A stretch of 32,493 nucleotides of DNA. Source: Caryophanon sp036309765 (GTDB lineage: Bacteria > Bacillota > Bacilli > Bacillales_A > Planococcaceae). The notes under the pieces are model-generated. The model saw only the letters and a list, made by a program, of their open reading frames with translations. It had not been told where the DNA came from and ran no database searches. Below, one piece after another: positions 27,161 through 32,493 of the stretch (position 1 is its first letter; the number at the start of each line of letters is the position of its first letter). Location of the stretch: NCBI GenBank assembly GCA_036309765.1, contig JAXJTE010000117.1, positions 1 to 32,493 of the forward strand, given 5' to 3'. The translations under genes were made by a program, and so were the position numbers.

Positions 27161-27510
27161 TATTTCAGTTTAACCAATGACATATTTCCAAAATAATCCA
27201 CAAGTTCATATTCAAATAAATCTGCTACCAAATTATAATCTTGTATTGTTAATGCATCATTAATTTCGTTGAAAAAATCCTGCATTTCCTCTAATTTAAA
27301 ATCAATAGATACATCGTTTGCTTTTAACAAACTACTTGCATCTGTCATCCAAATAATACCTTCTGTAAAGTTTTTAATTTCTTTTAGCGCCTCTTGAATT
27401 TGATCAATACGGAACATTTCTGCTATTTGCTGACACCCTTTTGGTAGTTTGATTAAATAAGTATTATAACTTTCTACTGTTTCCAAAATTAAATTATTTA
27501 AATCATTCAT
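27160..27510 (-). CDS. Small helical protein between two maf genes, function unknown
   Basis: I do not recognise this 116-residue acidic protein. It is predicted by eye to be mostly alpha-helical (ILETVESYNTYLIKLPKG, IQEALKEIKNFTEGIIW, LEEMQDFFNEINDALT), with no signal peptide or membrane segment. It overlaps both neighbours: eight bases with the upstream maf gene and one base (TAATG) with the downstream one. This tight packing argues that it is a real gene made together with the Maf proteins. A flagellin- or Maf-binding accessory protein is possible but unproven. Confidence 0.75.
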   Translation of the reverse strand: MNDLNNLILETVESYNTYLIKLPKGCQQIAEMFRIDQIQEALKEIKNFTEGIIWMTDASSLLKANDVSIDFKLEEMQDFFNEINDALTIQDYNLVADLFEYELVDYFGNMSLVKLK

Positions 27511-29218
27511 TAGATATATACTCCTTTTCTAATTCCTCTATTATATAGTTCTTCGATAAATTAATTGCTTTCAACATACGTTTATACAGTGTCTCTGATT
27601 GTTTAAAGACGCGCTGATATGCTTCCTCAGCCGTTTCGCCCTCTTTTTCCAAAAAGCATGATGTAATTTCAATAATAATAGGCTCTATTAAAAAATAAAT
27701 TAATACTTCTTTTGATAAAATCTCAATCTCTTTTTCTATCTTGTCTAACTTTTTTAATGTGCGTTTTTCAAAATAAGTCCTAGAATTATTCATTTTTAAT
27801 GTAAGTAGTGCATCTTCTAACATTCTTTTTAACTTATTTAAATTATTTATTTCATTTTTCAAAATCGTCACTAAGTCATTTCTCGAATGTTCATTTTGTT
27901 CCATTTCATCTAAATCAGATAAATCTTTTATTACTTCAGTACTTACATAGCGTTCAATAAATTCTAAAAAATCTATTTGATTCATACCTTGAATTTTCAC
28001 GCCACCTTCAGTACTGTTGAACACTGGAACAATCGGCTCGTGAAATCGCATAAACTCTTCAAATGTTTGCTTCATTGATAAAAATACTTTTGACGTCAAT
28101 ACTTTTTCACCGTAGTAACCTTCGGTTTCTACTAAATCGTTATTTAATTTTTTAACCTCATCTATTGTCTTATTATTTTTGTTATTGTCTGCATGTGTTT
28201 GATTATTTGTATACGCTAAATCTTGCCCAATAAAAGTAATTGGACCTGTATTTAAAAGATGCGCAATACTATAGGTGAAATGCGCTACTGTACCGCCACC
28301 TAAAATCATTGGTGGTAATATGTCCATATGGTCTTTCAAATATTTCTGAATGCTTTCTTGCTGCATCGCTGTAAATACATAAGCTTTTTTTGAGAATGAC
28401 TTCCTAATACCTGGGTGATTAAATATAGAATAAATTAATCTTGTTTGGTTTAATTTCAAATTTTTAAAATGGTTATAATTCGGCTCACCACCATCAATTG
28501 AAACAACAAAATCTGGTACAATTCCTGCTTTTATTAAAGAATTGATCGTAGAGCCCGCAGCAATAATTAGCACATGATGTTCTATTTTTTTTAATAATGG
28601 TAATTGCTTCGTTAAAGAAGGTCCGCCTGAGCATACTACAATTGGTAATTTCCAACGATTTTGTAATACACTTAAACTTGCATCTTTTGATATAGACTTT
28701 AAATTACAAATCATATTTTTTTGCCATTTTTCCGCAAAGAAAATTGTAGTATTTTTATGAATACTCGTACTTATTTGGAAATCTTTTATTATTTTTAGTA
28801 TGTCATAATATTGCTGAGTAAATAGTTTGTCATAATTAGTGCCGCAAATCACATTAATTTTCAAATCTAATCCGCTTGCATTTTTTTTAATAACAAATGC
28901 TAAAGTATTAACACTTTTATGATCCCAATATACTACATTTTCTAATTTTCTATGTCTAGGTTGAAGAATTAATTGACCTTCCTCAATTAAAGGATCAATG
29001 ATAATAATATGTTCGCTATTTACTCTCTCCAGTAATGCATCCACTACATAACCTAACCCATATCCAAATACTACACAAATATTATGTGACTTAAAATTTC
29101 GTTCTGCCAAACGCTCTGCTTCTTCTAGTGGATTGAATTTACTATGTACAAAAAAATCATTTATTTTTAATGTGTCTTGTCCACATTTTGATTGAACAAC
29201 ATTCAGTTCATATTTCAC
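27503..29218 (-). CDS. Maf-type flagellin glycosyltransferase with helical C-terminal tail
   Basis: With a GTG start at 29218 the protein has 571 residues. Maf signatures are VVFGYGLGYVVD (49-60), VVCSGGPSL (194-202), VVSIDGGEPNYNH (238-250) and FIGQDLAYTNNQTHAD (329-343). About the last 140 residues are charged and coiled-coil-like, as in longer Maf proteins. The start matters: the open frame extends upstream to 29314, but that stretch encodes a phenylalanine-rich segment and contains the flagellin terminator hairpin. The GTG has GGAGG eight bases upstream, and the protein then aligns from residue 1 with the other Maf (VKYELNVVQSKCGQDTLKIN against MIFEVLIAKNGQATLTIN). The two Mafs may recognise different sites or sugars. 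Confidence 0.88.
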   Translation of the reverse strand: MKYELNVVQSKCGQDTLKINDFFVHSKFNPLEEAERLAERNFKSHNICVVFGYGLGYVVDALLERVNSEHIIIIDPLIEEGQLILQPRHRKLENVVYWDHKSVNTLAFVIKKNASGLDLKINVICGTNYDKLFTQQYYDILKIIKDFQISTSIHKNTTIFFAEKWQKNMICNLKSISKDASLSVLQNRWKLPIVVCSGGPSLTKQLPLLKKIEHHVLIIAAGSTINSLIKAGIVPDFVVSIDGGEPNYNHFKNLKLNQTRLIYSIFNHPGIRKSFSKKAYVFTAMQQESIQKYLKDHMDILPPMILGGGTVAHFTYSIAHLLNTGPITFIGQDLAYTNNQTHADNNKNNKTIDEVKKLNNDLVETEGYYGEKVLTSKVFLSMKQTFEEFMRFHEPIVPVFNSTEGGVKIQGMNQIDFLEFIERYVSTEVIKDLSDLDEMEQNEHSRNDLVTILKNEINNLNKLKRMLEDALLTLKMNNSRTYFEKRTLKKLDKIEKEIEILSKEVLIYFLIEPIIIEITSCFLEKEGETAEEAYQRVFKQSETLYKRMLKAINLSKNYIIEELEKEYISNE

Positions 29219-29238
29219 GTTATTCGCCTCCATCATAT

Positions 29239-29265
29239 ATATCGACTCATAAAAAAAAAAGTCAA
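29239..29265 (-). promoter_or_regulatory. Candidate promoter before the first maf gene
   Basis: GTCGATAT at 29239-29246 matches seven of eight bases of the sigma-D -10 consensus GCCGATAT, but no good TAAA lies 14-16 bases upstream. A sigma-A reading is also possible, with TTGACT as -35 and TATATA 18 bases away. Either would start the glycosylation operon just after the flagellin terminator, with a leader of only about 15-20 bases. Confidence 0.3.
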
Positions 29266-29266
29266 T

Positions 29267-29304
29267 AAAAAACGAGCAAGGAAAAAATTCCTCACTCATT
29301 TTTT
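29267..29304 (-). terminator. Intrinsic terminator of the flagellin gene
   Basis: A 17-bp stem (29267-29283 with 29288-29304, three G-T wobbles) closes an AAAA/TTTT loop. On the minus strand it runs into a T-tract, interrupted by ATTGAC, that continues to 29251. It lies 30 bases after the flagellin stop and upstream of the maf ribosome-binding site. It would let flagellin mRNA be abundant while the glycosylation genes are expressed at a lower level. Confidence 0.8.
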
Positions 29305-29333
29305 GAATTAACAATATTGAACCTAGTAGACAA

Positions 29334-30248
29334 TTATCCTAGTAATTGAAGTACGCCTTGTGGTTGCTGGTTAGCTTGCGCTAACATTGATTGTGCAGCT
29401 TGCATTAAGATGTTGTTTTTCGTGAAGCCCATCATCTCTTTTGCCATATCTGTATCACGGATACGTGATTCAGCAGCTGTTAAGTTTTCAGAAGTTGCAC
29501 CTAAGTTGTTAATTGTGTGCTCTAAACGGTTTTGAACCGCACCTAAAGATGCACGAGTTTTAGATACTTTATTTAAAGCATCATCAATAATTGTAATTGA
29601 GTTATCTGCTGCTGTTTGTGTAGTGATATTGATTTTACGTGTTGCGAAATCTTCTACACCAGAAGCAGCATCGTCAGCTGTACCTACAGCTACACCTAAA
29701 GCTGTAGCTGTCATTGTACCAATAGATAAGTTAATCGCTTGGCCTGAGTTTGCTCCTACGTGGAATACTTTACCACCAGATTGTGTTGCATTGCCACCAG
29801 TTACTGCTTCAGTGATAGTAGTACCTTTAAACGAGCCATTTAATAATTTTTGCGTGTTGAACTCAGTATCGTTTGCAATACGAGAAATTTCTTGAGATAA
29901 AGAATTAATTTCTAATTGTAACGCTTCACGGTCAGAAGTTACGTTTGTATCGTTTGCAGATTGTACTGCTAATTCACGCATACGTTGTAAAATTGAATGT
30001 GTTTCGTTTAATGCACCCTCAGCTGTTTGGATTAAAGAAATTGAATCGTTTGCGTTTTTTGTCGCCATGTCTAAACCACGGATTTGTCCACGCATTTTTT
30101 CAGAGATTGCTAAACCTGCAGCGTCATCGCCAGCACGGTTGATTTTGTAACCTGAAGATAATTTCTCAAGGTTTTTAGAAGCTTGAGTGTTGTTGAAAGC
30201 AAGGTTACGGTGTGTGTTTAAAGCTGAAATGTTATGTTGAATTCTCAT
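29334..30248 (-). CDS. hag: Flagellin
   Basis: This 304-residue flagellin forms the filament. The D0/D1 N-terminus MRIQHNISALNTHRNL with LEKLSSGYKINRAGDDAAGLAISEKMR, and the C-terminus with AESRIRDTDMAKEMMGFTKNNILMQAAQ ending in GVLQLLG, are highly conserved for export, chaperone binding and polymerisation. The central domain (about 145-215) is short and rich in Thr, Ser, Gly and Ala (TTITEAVTGGNATQSGGK), giving candidate sites for O-linked nonulosonic acids. The ATG at 30248 has the strong site AAGGAGG; 12 codons of open frame upstream are leader sequence. Only this one flagellin is seen in the window. Confidence 0.97.
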   Translation of the reverse strand: MRIQHNISALNTHRNLAFNNTQASKNLEKLSSGYKINRAGDDAAGLAISEKMRGQIRGLDMATKNANDSISLIQTAEGALNETHSILQRMRELAVQSANDTNVTSDREALQLEINSLSQEISRIANDTEFNTQKLLNGSFKGTTITEAVTGGNATQSGGKVFHVGANSGQAINLSIGTMTATALGVAVGTADDAASGVEDFATRKINITTQTAADNSITIIDDALNKVSKTRASLGAVQNRLEHTINNLGATSENLTAAESRIRDTDMAKEMMGFTKNNILMQAAQSMLAQANQQPQGVLQLLG

Positions 30249-30254
30249 TGTAGA

Positions 30255-30268
30255 ATTCCTCCTTGAAT
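30255..30268 (-). promoter_or_regulatory. CsrA-type hairpin covering the flagellin ribosome-binding site
   Basis: A 4-bp stem (ATTC with GAAT) presents the hexaloop AAGGAG, which contains the GGA core of CsrA sites and is itself the Shine-Dalgarno sequence of hag. Binding of CsrA here would block translation, as known for hag of Bacillus subtilis. Confidence 0.6.
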
Positions 30269-30279
30269 GTTTTTTGTAA

Positions 30280-30295
30280 CCCACGTCCTTGTGGG
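30280..30295 (-). promoter_or_regulatory. Upstream CsrA-type hairpin in the flagellin leader
   Basis: A 5-bp stem (CCCAC with GTGGG) presents the hexaloop AAGGAC. The string ACAAGGACGT matches nine of ten positions of the CsrA SELEX core ACARGGATGT. It lies 12 bases upstream of the hairpin over the ribosome-binding site, giving a dual-site arrangement as in Bacillus subtilis hag. Confidence 0.65.
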
Positions 30296-30336
30296 ATAGT
30301 TTGGTTGAAGTACGATGCCTCTACCTTACACTGTAT

Positions 30337-30362
30337 ATATCGTTAAACGTTCCAAATGTTTA
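30337..30362 (-). promoter_or_regulatory. Sigma-D-type flagellin promoter
   Basis: TAAA (30359-30362, minus strand), a 14-base spacer and AACGATAT (30337-30344) fit the sigma-D pattern TAAA-N14-16-GCCGATAT, with six of eight bases in the -10 box. The start site would be near 30330, leaving a leader of about 80 bases that contains both CsrA-type hairpins. Confidence 0.65.
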
Positions 30363-30385
30363 ATAGTTTTTTTTATTTATTTAAA

Positions 30386-30601
30386 TTATTTTTTTAAATT
30401 TTTTAAAACTGACATATCAATGTTTAACGCCTCTTCATTTTGCTGTTCAATTTGAGCGTACACTTCTTGACGATAAATTTTTACCGATTTTGGTGCGACG
30501 ATGCCAAGCTTCACTTGATCGCCTTCAATACTAAGCACTTTCACCTCGATATTGTCATTGATCATAATCGTTTCGCCTTTTTTACGTGATAATACGAGCA
30601 T
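30386..30601 (-). CDS. csrA: CsrA, translational repressor of flagellin
   Basis: This 71-residue RNA-binding protein begins MLVLSRKKGETIMI, which is diagnostic. Leu4 and Arg44 (in IYRQEVYAQI), residues known to contact RNA in CsrA proteins, are present. In Bacillus it represses hag translation and is antagonised by FliW. The start overlaps the fliW stop by one base (TAATG), so the two are translationally coupled. The target hairpins lie in the flagellin leader just downstream. The 137 bases between csrA and hag hold the promoter and leader described separately. Confidence 0.96.
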   Translation of the reverse strand: MLVLSRKKGETIMINDNIEVKVLSIEGDQVKLGIVAPKSVKIYRQEVYAQIEQQNEEALNIDMSVLKNLKK

Positions 30602-31044
30602 TACTTCGCACTTCCTTCCAATTTGCCGATTTGGAAGCGTAGTGGATACTTGTCGCCGTCTTGTAAAATGAGCTGCTTGCCGATATTTTTTTCTTTGTTA
30701 ATGATGATTGGTGCGAGCAAGTTGACTGTTGATTGCTCGAACGTCTCCTTTAACGTCATGATGCTATACACGAGCGCATCTTCCTCTTTTTCTAATTGCA
30801 GCTCTTCTTTGTCGTCGTCGCTTAAATCAAATGCGTAGTCCATTTTAAATGTGAATGGGTATGCGACGATGAAGCCGATTTGTGGATTCGTGACGCATTG
30901 GAATGAAGCGATTGGAAGGTCTGCGTCGATCGGCAGAAGAACGAATTGTTTTGCGTCCTCAAAGCCTGGAATGCCACTTTCGAACTGAATAATTTGTTGT
31001 TCTGTAATTTGTACTTCACCTAAAAATTTCGTTTCAATGTTCAT
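30601..31044 (-). CDS. fliW: FliW, flagellar assembly factor and CsrA antagonist
   Basis: This 147-residue protein starts MNIETKFLGEV and has the FliW signature FESGIPGFEDAKQFVLLPID and VTNPQIGFIVAYPFTF. FliW binds either free flagellin or CsrA. When flagellin is exported, FliW is freed and relieves CsrA repression. A good ribosome-binding site (AAGGAG) precedes the ATG. It lies 12 bases after yviE and overlaps csrA by one base, the usual Bacillales order. Confidence 0.95.
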   Translation of the reverse strand: MNIETKFLGEVQITEQQIIQFESGIPGFEDAKQFVLLPIDADLPIASFQCVTNPQIGFIVAYPFTFKMDYAFDLSDDDKEELQLEKEEDALVYSIMTLKETFEQSTVNLLAPIIINKEKNIGKQLILQDGDKYPLRFQIGKLEGSAK

Positions 31045-31056
31045 GTAAAAGTCTCC

Positions 31057-31620
31057 TTATATGTGCACTTCAACTGAAGGGCGCTGCGTCATCGTGCCTG
31101 TTACATCGCCGTACGTTAAGTCGATTTTCGGTTTATTTATTTTCGCGTCAATTTGTGGTTTTGTCGTTTCAATATCGATGTTAAAATGACCTTTGATATA
31201 ATCGGTCGTGACAGAGCCAGCTGATGGCACGAACTTAATGCCAATTTGCTTTTGTGGCTGTACCATGTCGTTTTGTTTAGCAATTTGCTGAATCGCTGCG
31301 CCTCTTTGCCCTTTACCAGCACCTTGCATTAACATCGCGCCTTGCTGTGCTTTTTTCGCAATGGACGATAATACAGCTTGGCGTCCTTTTTGCACGTATT
31401 CTGCATTAATTTGTGACAATGGCTTAAGCCCCGCTTCGGCAAATGCCTTTGATTGGTCGATCGTCAACTGACCCATTTTCGAATCGATTTTCACTTCCGA
31501 TTCGCCGCGCTTAATCGATAGCTCAGCTTGTGGCTGTGAAATGTTTACTTGCGGTGCGCGAATGCTGTAATTCATTTGAATATCGTTAATTTGTAGTTGA
31601 ATTTGTGGAATCGCCAACAA
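31057..31620 (-). CDS. yviE: YviE-like protein (DUF6470)
   Basis: This 187-residue protein matches the conserved YviE type found between flgL and fliW in Bacillales, starting with PQIQLQINDIQMNYSIRAP. It has a beta-rich N-terminus with repeated I-x-x-PQ segments, a helical Gln/Ala/Lys middle and a second beta-rich part (INKPKIDLTYGDVTG). Its molecular role is not established. It starts with TTG: two consecutive TTG codons (31620 and 31617) follow AAAGGAGG, and no ATG is available. A strong terminator sits about 20 bases upstream, so its transcription depends on read-through or a promoter inside flgL. Confidence 0.85.
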   Translation of the reverse strand: MLAIPQIQLQINDIQMNYSIRAPQVNISQPQAELSIKRGESEVKIDSKMGQLTIDQSKAFAEAGLKPLSQINAEYVQKGRQAVLSSIAKKAQQGAMLMQGAGKGQRGAAIQQIAKQNDMVQPQKQIGIKFVPSAGSVTTDYIKGHFNIDIETTKPQIDAKINKPKIDLTYGDVTGTMTQRPSVEVHI

Positions 31621-31642
31621 AACCCCTCCTTTACGATTTAAG

Positions 31643-31676
31643 AAAAAGCGTTTGAACGAATGCTCAAACGCTTTTT
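31643..31676 (-). terminator. Intrinsic terminator after flgL
   Basis: A perfect 13-bp stem AAAAAGCGTTTGA (plus strand, 31643-31655) pairs with 31664-31676 around an 8-base loop. On the minus strand it is followed by CTTAAATC after its own TTTTT. It is 13 bases past the flgL stop and just before the yviE ribosome-binding site. Confidence 0.85.
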
Positions 31677-31689
31677 ACTATTTCTTTAT

Positions 31690-32493
31690 TTATCGGATGA
31701 AATCGACTAATGTTTGCTGTACAATTTTTGCGCCGATTGATAAGCCAGCTGAATGAATCGACTGTGCAATCGTTAAATCTGAAATCGCTTTTGCATAATC
31801 AGTATCTTCGTTCATTGACTTTTGTTTTGTAACGTTAATATTTAAATTAATTAAACGGTTATCCATCATTTCAACACGCTGCTGCTTTGCACCTAAATCG
31901 GCACGCTTTACTAAAAGCATCGATTGTGCAGATGAAATATCAACTGGATTAGCAGGATTGCCAATGCCGTCTCCTAAAATGCCACCGATTGCTTCTGCAT
32001 CGTTTGAATCAATTGCTTGAACACCACGTGTAATCATATCATCAATCCCTTTAAATAATTGATGACCGTGTGAATTAACCGCAAATGTCACACCTTCAAA
32101 CACTTCTACGTTGACGTTACCTTCTGGTGCGATAATGTTTGGGTTTAATACACGTGCACCTGAACCGCTATCGATAAATAATGGTTTTTGTGTATTCGTG
32201 CCTGAGAAAATATATTTCCCCGCAACTTGCGTATTTGCCATATCACGAATTTGCTCTTGAATTTGTAACACTTCCGCTTTCATTTTATCGCGGTCGTCTG
32301 CTGTATTCGTATCGTTTGCTGCTTGTACGAATAGCTCACGTAAACGGTTTAACGCATCGCCTACTTCACCGTATGTAGCGTCCGTCGTATCTACCCACGT
32401 GTTTGCTTCGCCGATGTTGCGTTGAAATTGCTCGATTTTGTTTAAGCTTGTACGGTAGCCCATTCCTTTAATTGCTGCTACTGGGTCCTCTGA
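31690..32493 (-). CDS. flgL: FlgL, flagellar hook-filament junction protein, 5' partial
   Basis: The frame runs from the right window edge (the first visible codons read SEDPVAAIKGMGYRTSLNKIEQF) to TAA at 31690, giving 267 visible residues. That opening matches the conserved region about 40 residues into FlgL/HAP3, so the true start is outside and the ATG at 32463 is internal. ELFVQAANDT and DMANTQVAGKYIFSGTNTQKPLF are FlgL signatures. The C-terminus (IHSAGLSIGAKIVQQTLVDFIR) is flagellin-like. It joins the hook to the filament and is exported by the flagellar secretion system. Confidence 0.93.
   Translation of the reverse strand, partial: SEDPVAAIKGMGYRTSLNKIEQFQRNIGEANTWVDTTDATYGEVGDALNRLRELFVQAANDTNTADDRDKMKAEVLQIQEQIRDMANTQVAGKYIFSGTNTQKPLFIDSGSGARVLNPNIIAPEGNVNVEVFEGVTFAVNSHGHQLFKGIDDMITRGVQAIDSNDAEAIGGILGDGIGNPANPVDISSAQSMLLVKRADLGAKQQRVEMMDNRLINLNINVTKQKSMNEDTDYAKAISDLTIAQSIHSAGLSIGAKIVQQTLVDFIR

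Noticed and set aside
29219..29314. An N-terminal extension of the first Maf protein starting at 29314
   Set aside because: The extension would translate the flagellin terminator and a poly-A/T run. The GTG at 29218 has the GGAGG site and aligns with the start of the second Maf.

Overview
The window looks like part of the flagellar and flagellin-glycosylation region of a motile, low-GC Gram-positive bacterium (Bacillales). The flgL - yviE (DUF6470) - fliW - csrA - flagellin order is the Bacillus-type arrangement, the ribosome-binding sites are strong GGAGG types, and a sigma-D-like promoter lies before flagellin. Lysinibacillus, Solibacillus or a relative in the Planococcaceae/Caryophanaceae is my best guess, but the sequence alone does not settle the genus. 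There is no stretch over 300 bases without a gene. I saw no tRNA, rRNA or CRISPR array.

Layout. (1) Bases 1-10571, plus strand: the 3' part of one giant gene (at least 3522 residues) for a repetitive, cysteine-free, probably surface-exposed protein. Its start lies outside the window. It ends at a hairpin terminator shared with the convergent pse operon. (2) Everything else is on the minus strand, so transcription runs from the right edge towards base 10638. At the right edge are flgL (cut by the window), yviE, fliW and csrA. The flagellin gene hag follows, with its own sigma-D-like promoter and a leader carrying two CsrA-type hairpins. After the flagellin terminator comes a glycosylation island of about 18.6 kb. 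It holds a Maf glycosyltransferase, a small helical protein, a second Maf, PseB, a Rossmann-LicD protein, a methyltransferase, a FabG-like reductase and a GNAT gene broken by two insertion sequences. It continues with an acyl carrier protein, an AMP-forming acyl ligase, a LuxE-like and a LuxC-like protein, an intact PseH-like GNAT, PseF, PseG, PseI and PseC.

How the parts fit. PseB, PseC, PseH, PseG, PseI and PseF together make up a complete route from UDP-GlcNAc to CMP-pseudaminic acid, and the two Maf proteins would attach the sugar to flagellin. FliW and CsrA plus the leader hairpins suggest that flagellin translation is controlled as in Bacillus subtilis. The most unusual part is the set of acyl-handling genes (ACP, acyl ligase, LuxE-like, LuxC-like, FabG-like SDR and two PseH-like acyltransferases) inside the pse operon. 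It suggests that the nonulosonic acid carries, or once carried, an acyl substituent other than plain acetyl. The second acyltransferase gene has been interrupted by an IS4-family and an IS1634-type element. Both insertions are clean, with 9-bp and 6-bp target duplications, and removing them in silico restores one uninterrupted 179-residue reading frame.

Base composition is uneven. In hand-counted 60-base samples, Maf and methyltransferase genes are about 20-28% GC, the pse genes about 45% and the IS1634-type element about 60%. This points to an island assembled from several sources.
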